Assembly (NCBI RefSeq): GCF_000196235.1
Contig: NC_008541.1
Coordinates: forward strand, 3,906,001 to 3,970,000
DNA: 64,000 nt
Direction of reading: 5' to 3'
Source: Arthrobacter sp. FB24
Lineage (GTDB): Bacteria; Actinomycetota; Actinomycetes; Actinomycetales; Micrococcaceae
Shown here piece after piece: positions 32,652 through 42,826 of this stretch. Made by a program: the position numbers and the translations under genes. The notes under the pieces are model-generated. The model saw nothing but the letters and a program-made list of their open reading frames with translations, did no database searches and had not been told where the DNA came from. How positions within the stretch are numbered: the stretch's first letter is position 1; each line of letters starts with the position of its first letter.

Positions 32652-34577
32652 CTAGCCGTGGCAGTGTGCGCCGGCGGCGGGCGTGCTGTTCGGGTTGGCT
32701 GGCACATCCAGCACGGGGCTGCGGTCGAAGAAACCCTCAGGCCGCAGCTTGAAGCCGACCGTGTCCACGGGCATGATGGGCCAGTCCTCGATCCGGGGGA
32801 AGTGGGTCAGGCCGAAGGTGTGCCAGACCACGATGTCCTGGCCGTCGATCTCGCGGTCCTGGGCGATGTAGGCCGGCAGCCCCGCTCCCCCGGAGTGCTG
32901 GTTCACGAAGTCGCCGGTGGGGTACCGCTCGTCCTCTGCGAACCGGGTCACCCACAGGTCCTTGGTGGCGAACGCCGCCCGGCGGGCAATGGAGGAATCC
33001 GGATCCGCCAGGAGCGTGGGCTGGCCCTGGGCATGCAGCTTGTAGCCCACCGGTTCGCCCAGCCGGTTGCGCGACTCCGGGTTGGAGATGATCCAGGTCC
33101 GGCCGCTGCGTGCATCGGCTTCCCGGACGGCCTCGGATTCCCGGGTCAGGACAGTCCTCTTCCGGGAAAACGCGTTGCCGCGCTCGTTGCCTTCGCCCAT
33201 GGGCGGCCGGACCACGTCCTCCTCCTCCACCCGGTTGGTGAAGCCGTCAATCGCCATGTCCAGGCGGGCGCTGAAGAGGTGCTGGTGGAACGGTGCGCCG
33301 AGCCCCGGTGCGAGCTGGGAAATGTTGGCCGAGCCGCCTTCGGGGAAGGCGCTGGTGAAGACGACGCCGGTGGCCTTGGCCTCGAATTCGATGGTGCCGT
33401 CGAGGTAGAGGTACCAGTAGAAGCCGTAGTCGTAGTTGCCTATGGTGGTGAAGAAGGAGATGACCAGGCGGCGGTTGCGGCGGGTGTAGTTGATGCCCGT
33501 CCAGAGGTCGCTGTGCTTTGCCAGGATGCCCCAGTCCTCCTCGTGCATGCAGATGCCGTTGCGGATTTCGCGTGGGTTGCCGAACGCATCGCTGATCACA
33601 GGGCTGAGGTACGTGATCTCGCCGAGGCAGTCGCAGCCCAGTTCGAGCGAGTTGGCGTACTGGCCCACCAGGTATTCGCCGGTGTCGAAGTAGTTCTGCC
33701 AGGACCGGATGGGCGACGGGTCGCCGTAGGGAACCACCATCTCGGCAATGGAGGCGCGGTTGATGATGGGGCGCTTCCGGTCGCCGTCCTGGAAAGCCAG
33801 GTTGTGCAGCACCACGCCCTCGCGGACATCGAAGCCGACGTCAACGCTCCACTTTTCCCACTCAACGTGGTTGCCGCCCGTGACCGTAAAGCTGGGCCCT
33901 TCGGGCTGCGTGATGTGGAGCGGCTTCTGGGTGGTGCGGACCGGACCGGTGAGCTCGGGGTCGGTGTAGTTACCGTGTTCGGCCGGGATGGGCACGGCTC
34001 CCAGGTCCAGGACCTGCGTGACTTCCCTGCTGACGACGTCGATGTAGGCCACCAGGCCGTCAACGGGATGCGCCCAGGCGCTGTCCTCGGGAAAGTCCTG
34101 CACAAAGGCCAGCCCGCGGAGGATGCGCCGGCCCTTTTCCTCCGGGTACTCGAAGACACCGGCGGACAGCGGAGCAACGCGGACCTTGCGGACGTCGAGT
34201 CCGCGGTCGGCCAGGGCCTTCAGCCACCGCCCGTCGGAGGCCAGGAGCTCCTCGACCACCTCGAACTCCTCTTCCAGCACCGGAAGTTCGCCGGCGACGG
34301 CGGTGTCCAGTTCGACGGCGGAGGTCACCTCGCCGCGCGTCACGGAGACCGTCACGTCGAGGGGGCGGCCGCCGGAAACATCGTGGACGAACACGCGGAA
34401 GCGACGGTCCTCGGAATCCTTGGCACTGCCCCGGGCGCGGTCCAGCAGGCCGAGGTAGGCGATCCGCTTCGCCGGGTCCAGCAGTCCCCCGGCGCGGAGA
34501 ATGCCCTGGACTTCGGTGATTTCAGCGCCGGTTGCCAGGCGGTACGGGGTGACTGTGTCAGTTGATGCAAGTGTCAT
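32652..34577 (-). CDS. Copper-containing primary amine oxidase (phenylethylamine oxidase type)
   Basis: A 641-residue quinoprotein that oxidises primary aromatic amines to aldehyde, NH3 and H2O2. All catalytic residues known from the A. globiformis phenylethylamine oxidase fall at identical positions: general base Asp298 (YFDTG), the tyrosine converted to topaquinone Tyr382 (IGNYDYG), and copper ligands His431, His433 (HQH) and His592. From memory the whole chain is nearly colinear with that 638-residue enzyme, so phenylethylamine or tyramine is the likely substrate. There is no signal peptide. The TetR gene is divergent with an operator-like palindrome between, and a small membrane protein follows in the operon. 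Confidence 0.96.
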   Translation of the reverse strand: MTLASTDTVTPYRLATGAEITEVQGILRAGGLLDPAKRIAYLGLLDRARGSAKDSEDRRFRVFVHDVSGGRPLDVTVSVTRGEVTSAVELDTAVAGELPVLEEEFEVVEELLASDGRWLKALADRGLDVRKVRVAPLSAGVFEYPEEKGRRILRGLAFVQDFPEDSAWAHPVDGLVAYIDVVSREVTQVLDLGAVPIPAEHGNYTDPELTGPVRTTQKPLHITQPEGPSFTVTGGNHVEWEKWSVDVGFDVREGVVLHNLAFQDGDRKRPIINRASIAEMVVPYGDPSPIRSWQNYFDTGEYLVGQYANSLELGCDCLGEITYLSPVISDAFGNPREIRNGICMHEEDWGILAKHSDLWTGINYTRRNRRLVISFFTTIGNYDYGFYWYLYLDGTIEFEAKATGVVFTSAFPEGGSANISQLAPGLGAPFHQHLFSARLDMAIDGFTNRVEEEDVVRPPMGEGNERGNAFSRKRTVLTRESEAVREADARSGRTWIISNPESRNRLGEPVGYKLHAQGQPTLLADPDSSIARRAAFATKDLWVTRFAEDERYPTGDFVNQHSGGAGLPAYIAQDREIDGQDIVVWHTFGLTHFPRIEDWPIMPVDTVGFKLRPEGFFDRSPVLDVPANPNSTPAAGAHCHG

Positions 34578-34619
34578 GCGCTCGACCTTCGTCCGGGACC
34601 GTGTTGGGGTCGGAATTTT

Positions 34620-34643
34620 TATTTTCTATAGTTGTAGAGAATA
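34620..34643. promoter_or_regulatory. Palindromic TetR operator candidate
   Basis: TATTTTCTA-N6-TAGAGAATA (arms matching at 8 of 9 positions) lies in the AT-rich gap between the amine oxidase and the TetR gene, 43 bases from the oxidase start. It is well placed for control of both genes. Confidence 0.55.
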
Positions 34644-34702
34644 ACCGTCCGTAAGATGGCTCACAATAGCCAGCCGCAAAATATTTCCGGGGGAGCACCA
34701 CC

Positions 34703-35299
34703 GTGCCAAAGATTGTTGACCATGATGAACGGCGCCTGGAACTCGTGGATGCGACTTGGCGGATCATCGCGCGGCTGGGCATCGAAGGTGCCACCATGCG
34801 GGAGATCGCCCTCGAGGCCGGCTTCGCCAACGGCGCCTTGAAGCCTTACTTCCCCACCAAGGACACGCTGCTGACATTTGCCTTCGGTCACGTCTTCAAC
34901 AGGACCAATGAGCGCATCCGGGAGGTGACGGCGGGCAAGGCCGGAATTCCGGCGCTCAGGGCTTTTTGCGTTGAGGTGCTGCCGTTGGACTCCGAGCGCG
35001 TCAATGAAGCGCGGATCGTGGTCCCGTTCTGGCAGAAGGCCATCAACGATCCGGAAAAGGCTGCCATCCACCGCGAGTCCATGGACCAATGGCATGCCGC
35101 GATCGTGGCGCACCTGGCCCAGGCCAGGACGCGGGGTGACGTGCATGCCGCCGTCGACGACTCAGCGGTTGCCGGTCACCTGCTGAACATGCTGCTGGGT
35201 GCGCAAATAGCTGCCGCACTCGCCCCGGACGGCCAGGCGGATCCGGGCCTGAACGACCAGCTGGAAGCATTCCTGACCCTGCTTCAGGCCGCGCCCTGA
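34703..35299 (+). CDS. TetR/AcrR family regulator (amine oxidase locus)
   Basis: A 198-residue regulator. The N-terminal helix-turn-helix (about 10-55) contains GIEGATMREIALEAGFANGALKPYFPTKDTLL, and the rest is the alpha-helical ligand domain, TetR_C_6/BetI-like in pattern. It is divergent from the copper amine oxidase gene and probably represses it until an amine or its product binds. Confidence 0.9.
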   Translation: MPKIVDHDERRLELVDATWRIIARLGIEGATMREIALEAGFANGALKPYFPTKDTLLTFAFGHVFNRTNERIREVTAGKAGIPALRAFCVEVLPLDSERVNEARIVVPFWQKAINDPEKAAIHRESMDQWHAAIVAHLAQARTRGDVHAAVDDSAVAGHLLNMLLGAQIAAALAPDGQADPGLNDQLEAFLTLLQAAP

Positions 35300-35328
35300 T
35301 CTTTTTTCGACGTCCGTCGAAAAAAGAT
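35299..35328. repeat. Perfect 30-bp palindrome with T run on the wrong side for a terminator
   Basis: ATCTTTTTTCGACG (35299-35312) and its exact reverse complement (35315-35328) are separated by two bases. The T run comes first and the A run last on both strands, the reverse of an intrinsic terminator, so this looks more like an operator. It lies immediately after the TetR stop and 100 bases before the AraC start. Confidence 0.75.
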
Positions 35329-35427
35329 GACAATGCCAGCCATCGGCGCTAACCTGAAATGACTGTGTCGCAGGACACAGTATTGGGGAACCACTATTCA
35401 GATGGCTATCCGGCGTCAGGAACATCC

Positions 35428-36387
35428 ATGTCTGCAATTACAGCCCGCCCCGCTGGCCAGGACCTCACGTCCAGCGTGGCCACCTCATTCGACCACTGGC
35501 GGCACCTCGTGGCGCAGTCCTTTGTGCCGCTGGCCGCCGAGACGGATCATCCCGACACTTTCCGCGGCCGGATGCGCTCCAGGGTCCTGGACCGGCTGTG
35601 CATCGTGGAGGTCTCCGCCTCGGGCCACAGCGTCCACCGCACGCCGGCCCTGGTGGCCCGGCCTGGCCAGCGCTATTTCAAGCTCAACCTCCAGCTGGAG
35701 GGCACCGGGCTGCTCATCCAGGACAACCGTGAGGCAGTGCTGCGCCCAGGCGACCTCGCCATTTACGACACCAACCGCCCGTACACCCTGGCGTTCGAAG
35801 AGCAGGCCCGGGTCATGGTGGTTATGTTTCCGCACGACTCCCTGTCCCTGCCCCCGGATTACGTGGGCCAGCTTTCGGCGGTCCGGCTGGCCGGCGGGCA
35901 CGGGCTGACCGGCATCGTGGGCCCGTTCATTGCCCAACTGGCAGAGAACCTCGAGGCCCTCAGCGGCCCCAGCGGTTCGCGGCTGGCAGCCAACGCCCTG
36001 GACCTGGTATCAACCATGCTTCATTCTGAACTGGACATGGCCCGGGACAGCATGAAGCCCCAGGTACTGCTGGCCACGTCCGTCCGCGAATACATCGAGG
36101 CCAACCTCGCCGATCCGCAGCTTTCGCCGGCCAGCATTGCGGCGGCGCACTTCATTTCCACCCGCCACCTGCACAACATCTTCCACGAGACGGGCACCAC
36201 TGTTGCCAGCTGGATCCGGAGCCAGCGCCTGGAACGCATCCGCCGCGACCTGAGGGATCCGCTACTCAACGGCACGTCCGTGGGGGCAGTCGCCGCACGG
36301 TGGGGGTTCCTGGACGCAGCGCATTTCAGCCGCACCTTCCGGGATGCCTACGGCGAATCCCCCAGCGACTGGCGCCGCGGCGCCTGA
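35428..36387 (+). CDS. AraC family transcriptional regulator
   Basis: A 319-residue activator with an N-terminal AraC_binding_2-type domain (about 20-190, with YFKLNLQLEGTGLL and LRPGDLAIYDTNRPY) and a C-terminal double helix-turn-helix (about 210-315, with ISTRHLHNIFHETGTTVASWIRSQRL and WGFLDAAHFSRTFRDAYGESPSDW). This class (NphR, FeaR-like) activates aromatic or amine catabolic genes. The ATG at 35428 has AGGAAC upstream; an ATG at 35359 would add 23 residues. It follows the TetR gene and is likely to control the amine oxidase or related genes. Confidence 0.88.
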   Translation: MSAITARPAGQDLTSSVATSFDHWRHLVAQSFVPLAAETDHPDTFRGRMRSRVLDRLCIVEVSASGHSVHRTPALVARPGQRYFKLNLQLEGTGLLIQDNREAVLRPGDLAIYDTNRPYTLAFEEQARVMVVMFPHDSLSLPPDYVGQLSAVRLAGGHGLTGIVGPFIAQLAENLEALSGPSGSRLAANALDLVSTMLHSELDMARDSMKPQVLLATSVREYIEANLADPQLSPASIAAAHFISTRHLHNIFHETGTTVASWIRSQRLERIRRDLRDPLLNGTSVGAVAARWGFLDAAHFSRTFRDAYGESPSDWRRGA

Positions 36388-36395
36388 ATCGGCTG

Positions 36396-37742
<1,347 letters not shown>

Positions 37743-37798
37743 TTAAGTCGAACCGGGGCCCGGGACGTCTCCGGCGACGCCGCACCGGCAGCCTTTTA

Positions 37799-37810
37799 TT
37801 GAAACTTCAA
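37799..37810. promoter_or_regulatory. Short palindrome upstream of gdhA
   Basis: TTGAA-AC-TTCAA lies 66 bases before the gdhA ATG within an AT-rich stretch of the divergent gdhA/amiS region. It may be part of a nitrogen-responsive control site, but I cannot match it to a known box. Confidence 0.3.
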
Positions 37811-37938
37811 CATACCCAATTGTGACTGCGAGGGCCACCCACGGCCAGTCGCCGTTCCACTAACCTCCGTATTGTGACATCTAATATCCATAAAACGAAA
37901 GTTACGGCCTCGGTTCCAGCTCCGGCGGGGGACTCCTG

Positions 37939-38634
37939 ATGGCCCACATTTGCCTGCTTCTCTCCGGGCCCGCGCTCCTGATCAACGGGCTCGCAGCGCT
38001 GAAGCTGCTCCCCCGCAGGGACTCCGCGGTGATCAGCCTGGTCATCGGCAGCATCCAGCTGGTCCTCGGCATCACGTACTTAGGCGGCGCCTATACGGGC
38101 ACCGGCGACGGCGGCCCGCATTTGCTGCTCGGGGCGTCCGGGATGTTCCTGTTTGGACTGACCTACATGTACGTCGGCCTGGATTTCCTGCTGGGGCTCG
38201 GGTCCAGGGGGCTCGGCTGGTTCTGCGGGGTGGTGGGGCTGTGCGGCCTCCTGCTTGCCGCCGCCTGGTCCGGGGAGGATCCGCTGCTGGCCGTTCTCTG
38301 GCTCTGCTGGACCTACCTGTGGCTGCTGTTCTACCTGCAGCTTGCGCTGGGCATGGAGCGCCTCACGCCACTCATCGGATGGTCGCTCGTCCTCACCAGC
38401 CAGGCATCGGCAACGATTCCGGCGTTCATGGGTATGACAGGCCGCTGGCCCGATGGTCCGGAAGCGGCGACGACGGCGGCGGGCGGCGCAGCAGCTCTGG
38501 CGGTGCTTCTGCTGCTGGCCGGCTGCCTCGCGTGGCGCGGGCGCCACACCGCCGCCCGCGCCGCCGTCGCCGGCTCTTTCGGCGTCCCTGTTGTTACCCA
38601 GGAAAGCCGGCTACCGGACCAGCTCAAGCTCTGA
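37939..38634 (+). CDS. AmiS/UreI family urea/short-chain amide channel
   Basis: A 231-residue protein with six or seven membrane segments. The core FLFGLTYMYVGLDFLLGL, GLGWFCGVVGL and LWLCWTYLWLLFYLQLALG, followed by MERLTPLIGW, matches the AmiS/UreI pattern in which the conserved Trp, Tyr and Phe residues line the pore. It allows passive or proton-gated entry of urea or small amides. It carries an extra C-terminal segment compared with UreI (about 195). No amidase or urease gene is adjacent, which is unusual; divergent gdhA suggests a nitrogen role. The 3' end overlaps the convergent permease gene by 24 bases. Confidence 0.85.
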   Translation: MAHICLLLSGPALLINGLAALKLLPRRDSAVISLVIGSIQLVLGITYLGGAYTGTGDGGPHLLLGASGMFLFGLTYMYVGLDFLLGLGSRGLGWFCGVVGLCGLLLAAAWSGEDPLLAVLWLCWTYLWLLFYLQLALGMERLTPLIGWSLVLTSQASATIPAFMGMTGRWPDGPEAATTAAGGAAALAVLLLLAGCLAWRGRHTAARAAVAGSFGVPVVTQESRLPDQLKL

Positions 38635-40086
38635 GGCCCGGATCTGCCGCTCCACCCGGATCTCCACCAGCACGCCGGCCAGGAACAGGGCGGGAACAGC
38701 CGCCAGCAGGCCCGCGGCCGTTTCGGTGCTGCCACCGATAAGGGACGTGAAGTTGCTGACCACCAGATACAGCACCCACGCCAGCAGCGCGGAAGCGAGC
38801 ACCGGGGCGATGAACGTCTGCCAATGCTGGCCGGCTACCTTTTCCCGGCGGAAATAGGCGACGACGGCGAGGGAGGACAGCATGTACAGCACCAGCAGTG
38901 CCGCGACGGCGAGGCCGCTGAACCAGGAGAACAGGGTCAGCACCGGGTCCAGCCCCAGCAAGGCGAACGGCGCCACCAGCAGGGCGGCCACTACGGTCTG
39001 GATCCAGGCCGCGGCGGCCGGCGCGCGGTGCCTGTTGGTCCGGGCCACCACTGCCGGCATGGAACCGCGCAGGGCCAGCGAGTGGAGATATCGGTTGATG
39101 CCGTTGTGGAAGGCAATGATGCCTGCCAGCAGCGAGGTCACCAGCAGCACTCCGGCGGTGATGCCGGCCCAGGGGCCGAACATTTCAACGATGGGGCCGA
39201 TTACGAACGATGTGGCATCGCCGGATTCCAGGGCGGCGCCCGCGGCATCCGCCACGTGTGAGGGCCCGTAGAAGCTGACCAGCATCCAGGTGATGAAGGA
39301 GAAGAAGACGGCGATGATGCCCACGGACAGGTAGGTGGCCCGTGCAACGGTCCGGTGCGGGTCTTTGGCCTCGGCGGAGTAGATGGCGGTGGATTCGAAG
39401 CCGAACATGGAGGCCACTGCGAACATGATGGCGACGCCGGGAGCTCCGCTGGCAATGGCTTCCGGCGCGAACGAGGCGGCGAGGTCCAGCCCTTCGGGGC
39501 CGCCGCCTTTGAACAGCACGGCGAATCCGAACATCAGGAGGATTGCCACTTCCAGGCCCACCAGTACGGCGAGGACGCGGGCTCCGAGTTCAATGTTCAT
39601 GGAACCCAGGACCTGGACGCCGGCCATGGTGGCCACCGCGAGCAGCCACCAGGGAACAGTTACGCCCGCGGTTGCCAGCAGCCCGGAGAATGCCGCTCCG
39701 TACAGCCCGTACATCGCCGCCTGCACCGTGCTGTAGGCCAGGAGGGCAAGCCACGCCGCGCCGGCACCGATCTTGCGGCCGAACGCTGCGGTGACATAAG
39801 CGTAGAAGGCGCCGTTGGTCTGCACCTTCCGGCTCATGGCCACGAAGCCCACCGCGAAGATGACAATGACGATGCCGACCACGAGGTAGGCGCCCGGGGC
39901 GCCGGCACCGTTGCCGAGCGCGGCAGCGAGCGGCGCTGCTCCCACGATGCCGGTCAGCGGGGCCTGTGCGGAAAGGACAAAGAACAGGATGCCCAGGACT
40001 CCGATGCTTCCTGCGCGCAGGGCGGTGGAGTGTTCCTGGCGGGAACCGGGTTCTGCGGTCCGCGATTCAGGGTTCGAAATACTCAT
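38611..40086 (-). CDS. APC family amino acid/amine permease
   Basis: A 491-residue transporter with 12 membrane segments. The first contains GVLGILFFVLSAQAPLTGIVGA, the substrate-binding unwound helix of APC transporters, and ESTAIYSAEAKDPHRTVARAT is the conserved sixth segment and following loop. It lies downstream of the flavin amine oxidase and cupin genes on the same strand, so it probably imports the amine that they oxidise (polyamine, GABA-like or aromatic amine). The 155-base gap before it may hold its own promoter. Confidence 0.88.
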   Translation of the reverse strand: MSISNPESRTAEPGSRQEHSTALRAGSIGVLGILFFVLSAQAPLTGIVGAAPLAAALGNGAGAPGAYLVVGIVIVIFAVGFVAMSRKVQTNGAFYAYVTAAFGRKIGAGAAWLALLAYSTVQAAMYGLYGAAFSGLLATAGVTVPWWLLAVATMAGVQVLGSMNIELGARVLAVLVGLEVAILLMFGFAVLFKGGGPEGLDLAASFAPEAIASGAPGVAIMFAVASMFGFESTAIYSAEAKDPHRTVARATYLSVGIIAVFFSFITWMLVSFYGPSHVADAAGAALESGDATSFVIGPIVEMFGPWAGITAGVLLVTSLLAGIIAFHNGINRYLHSLALRGSMPAVVARTNRHRAPAAAAWIQTVVAALLVAPFALLGLDPVLTLFSWFSGLAVAALLVLYMLSSLAVVAYFRREKVAGQHWQTFIAPVLASALLAWVLYLVVSNFTSLIGGSTETAAGLLAAVPALFLAGVLVEIRVERQIRASELELVR

Positions 40087-40241
40087 TGGATCCTTCTTAA
40101 CGGTAATGAGTGCTGGGTGAAAGAGCTAGGGGAGGGGGCCTGGGCCCGGGCAAAGGTGCACCGTGAAATCCAGCATGGCACTTGCCGCCGGGCCCGGCTT
40201 GTCGTGCAGCGATCAGTTGTTGTTCCTGAGCGCAGCGTGGT

Positions 40242-41549
40242 TCAGGGCCGCCCGCCTGCCAGCAGGGACGCTGCGTCAAGGGCGGCCCCCATGCCGCTCT
40301 CAATGGCGCCGTCGATGAATCCGCACCAGCCGTTGGCAATATCGGAACCAGCAAAGAGAACCAGGCCGTGCGAGGCCTGCATGGCGGGTAGGTGCGTCGA
40401 CAGAAAGCCGGTGCGGTGCATGGGCCAGGTTTCACCGGACAACGGATCGTCCACCCAGTTGTGGCTGGCCACCGCGACCACTTCGGCTCCCGGCACCAGG
40501 CGCGCGAGCTGTGCTTGGACGGCGACCGGATCCTCCACCTCGATCTTTGCGGCGTCAGGACCGAACCCGACGGCGATCGTGTCGCCGTCGAGCGCGTATT
40601 CCACCTGGAAGAAATTCAGTGGCCAATCGGCACCTCCCAGGGCCACGAACGGTGCATGTTCGCCGCGAAGCCGGAACCAGACCTTGGCCCCCTTGGAGAC
40701 CTGCCCAAGGCTGGCGGCTTCGGCCTTGGCCGCCGGCAGGGGCGGCTCGAAGTCAACTGCATTCAGGGCATGAAGCGGAACGGTGACAATCGCAGTCCGG
40801 GCACGGACCGTCCGACCGTCCGCACTGCGGATTTCCACGACATCCGCGTCCTCAGCGACGGCTTCAACCTTAAAGCCGTATTGGATGCCGGCCCCCGAGT
40901 CCGCGAGCATCGAAGCTGCCAGTGCGGCTGTGCCACCAACGATCTTGTACGTGGCACACGCCTCGAAGTTCACCGCCCAGTCGCCGTTGGTTAGTGCCAC
41001 CCAGCGAAAAGCCTGAGTCAACGCGGCGTTGTCCAGTGGACCATTGAAGTTGAGGGCCCAAAAGGATTCAAGAATGTCCCGCGGCGCGCCTGCGGGGAAT
41101 TGTTCACGGATCCTCGCTTGGACTGACACGTGGTCGATCGACTTGAAATCGTCGCGGGCCATGGGCCTGAAGGGCTCCGGAAAATACTTGCGGGAGTCGC
41201 GGACGAACTCCTCGTTTGTCTGGCCGATGAGCCCCAGCAACTCATCCGGCCTGCCTTCGTGACGGCACCCGTCCGCCCACCAGAAGGCGCGTTCCGGTTC
41301 GGGACTTGGCGTGGTCTCCAGCCCGTAGCGTGTCAGTTCGGCCCAGACGTGCGGCTGCGTCCAGTGCACCCAGGTCCCGCCGATTTCAAGGTCCCGGCCC
41401 AAGCGGTGGTCCAGCCAGGTCCGGCCGCCTATCCGGTCCCTGGCCTCGACGATATGGACGGCCAGTCCCTGCCTGCTGAGCTCGCGGGCCGCGGTCAGAC
41501 CGGCAAAGCCTGCGCCGACCACCACTGCGTCATACACTTCGTTTCCCAT
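40242..41549 (-). CDS. Flavin monoamine oxidase family protein
   Basis: A 435-residue FAD amine oxidase. The FAD motif VVVGAGFAGLTAARELSRQG is at about 9-28, followed by VEARDRIGGRTW (36-47) and GGTWVHW; near the C-terminus FAGSDIANGWCGFIDGAIESG is the family's closing FAD-binding motif. It oxidises a primary or secondary amine to an imine/aldehyde with H2O2. The ATG at 41549 has GTAGGG upstream. It follows the cupin gene by 8 bases and precedes an amine permease, forming a catabolic operon. Confidence 0.9.
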   Translation of the reverse strand: MGNEVYDAVVVGAGFAGLTAARELSRQGLAVHIVEARDRIGGRTWLDHRLGRDLEIGGTWVHWTQPHVWAELTRYGLETTPSPEPERAFWWADGCRHEGRPDELLGLIGQTNEEFVRDSRKYFPEPFRPMARDDFKSIDHVSVQARIREQFPAGAPRDILESFWALNFNGPLDNAALTQAFRWVALTNGDWAVNFEACATYKIVGGTAALAASMLADSGAGIQYGFKVEAVAEDADVVEIRSADGRTVRARTAIVTVPLHALNAVDFEPPLPAAKAEAASLGQVSKGAKVWFRLRGEHAPFVALGGADWPLNFFQVEYALDGDTIAVGFGPDAAKIEVEDPVAVQAQLARLVPGAEVVAVASHNWVDDPLSGETWPMHRTGFLSTHLPAMQASHGLVLFAGSDIANGWCGFIDGAIESGMGAALDAASLLAGGRP

Positions 41550-41557
41550 GGCGCGCC

Positions 41558-41902
41558 CTACGAGTACACAAAGAATTCGACGGTGGGCGCAAGGACAGCC
41601 CACCGGGTACGCGCACCCTTGTTGAAGGAGGCTGCACCTCCGGCAGTGAGATCGTAGGCGTCCCCGCCCTCCACTTCGATGCGCAGGTGCCCGTCGACGA
41701 TCGAGATCGTCTCGTCCGCCTCCATCACCAGGTCGAAAGGCTCCGGCGCCTCGGCGGGCGTTACATGCCAGTAACCGCAGGCAAGGGAGGGACGGTCCCC
41801 CTCCCCGAAGCGGCGCACCCACTGAACCTGCCCGAGTTCGAAGGGTTCTATCTTCTCTGGATTAAGGGCGGACGAAGTGGTGAAAGCAATGGGCTCTGGC
41901 AT
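41558..41902 (-). CDS. Cupin domain protein (EutQ-like/DUF861-like)
   Basis: A 114-residue single cupin. The conserved strands DLVMEADETISIVDGHLRIEVEG and AGGAASFNKGARTRWAVL give the two cupin motifs, although the first lacks the usual metal-binding histidine pair, so it may be a ligand-binding or non-metal cupin. The ATG at 41902 has GGAG 5 bases upstream. It is the first gene of the amine oxidase-permease operon, divergent from a TetR gene. Confidence 0.78.
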   Translation of the reverse strand: MPEPIAFTTSSALNPEKIEPFELGQVQWVRRFGEGDRPSLACGYWHVTPAEAPEPFDLVMEADETISIVDGHLRIEVEGGDAYDLTAGGAASFNKGARTRWAVLAPTVEFFVYS

Positions 41903-41979
41903 GTTGACTCCAAGGGGAATGACGGCTCGGCCGGGCGCGGGTCGGGTTGGGTTGGGGTGGTGTTCCAGCAAGCCTGAAT

Positions 41980-41995
41980 AGTGAGCCGCATCACC
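41980..41995. promoter_or_regulatory. CRP/GlxR-like site upstream of the amine operon
   Basis: AGTGA-GCCGCA-TCACC matches TGTGA-N6-TCACA at 8 of 10 positions with an intact GTGA/TCAC core, 78 bases upstream of the cupin ATG. Confidence 0.45.
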
Positions 41996-42008
41996 ACCTG
42001 GGATCAAT

Positions 42009-42024
42009 CTAAGCAGTTGCTTAG
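42009..42024. promoter_or_regulatory. Palindromic TetR operator candidate
   Basis: CTAAGCA-GT-TGCTTAG is a perfect 16-bp palindrome in the divergent region, 52 bases before the TetR ATG and 107 before the cupin ATG. Confidence 0.6.
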
Positions 42025-42075
42025 TTTAAGTCAATAGCGTTTTAACGGCTCTTCGTCGCTGGCTAGACTCGGATT

Positions 42076-42669
42076 ATGAATTCCTCTCCTGCCGCCGCCC
42101 CGCCGTCAAAATACGGCACGGGCAAGGAGGCCTTGCTCCGCGCCGCCGTGACTGTGGTGGCAGCAAAGGGATTGCGCGGGCTGACGTACCGGTCGGTGGC
42201 AGAAGCTGCCGGCGTCAACAACACGCTGGTGGCCCACCATTTCGGTTCCCGGGACGCGCTCATCGCCGCGGCCCTGGACTGGGCCACCGAGCAGTCCATC
42301 AGCGCGTCCAAGTTGCGCGAGGCGGCCACGCTGGGCCACTCGTTCACGGAGACGTTGCTGGGGCTGCTGCTGGCCGACCCCGAACTACAGGTATTTCAGT
42401 ACGAGATGATCCTGGAAGCGCGGCGGCGCCCCGAGCTTTCGGAAGCGGTCACCGCCCTCTACGAAAACTATGTCGGGGCCCTGGCCGCAGGGCTGAGTGC
42501 CTCCGGCGTGACCCACAACGTTCAGGTTGTGGCCCGCACCCTGTTTGCTGCCCTCGATGGCCTTGTCCTCCAGTATCTGGCAGGTGTCGATCGCTCAGCG
42601 ATCGCGGCATCCCTCGAGGAAGTCCACGAGGTACTCCTGCTCAGGACGGGCTCCGGCACACAGCCCTGA
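42076..42669 (+). CDS. TetR family regulator (amine operon)
   Basis: A 197-residue regulator with an N-terminal helix-turn-helix (about 18-62, LRGLTYRSVAEAAGVNNTLVAHHFGSRDALI) and an all-helical ligand domain. It is divergent from the cupin/amine oxidase/permease operon and the palindrome between them is the likely operator. A TAGACT element ends 6 bases before the ATG, and there is no ribosome site, so translation may be leaderless. Confidence 0.88.
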   Translation: MNSSPAAAPPSKYGTGKEALLRAAVTVVAAKGLRGLTYRSVAEAAGVNNTLVAHHFGSRDALIAAALDWATEQSISASKLREAATLGHSFTETLLGLLLADPELQVFQYEMILEARRRPELSEAVTALYENYVGALAAGLSASGVTHNVQVVARTLFAALDGLVLQYLAGVDRSAIAASLEEVHEVLLLRTGSGTQP

Positions 42670-42826
42670 GGCCAGCCCTGTCGTTCAGGCCCGCCGGACT
42701 GTTCGCCACAGGTCAAGTGCCGTACGCGGATACACAAGACCCGCGGCGCCGGCCGGAGCACGCTTAAGGCAGCGCTATTAGGCCGTACCGGCCGCGTTCT
42801 CTGACCTACTCGAAGTGGAGTACCCC

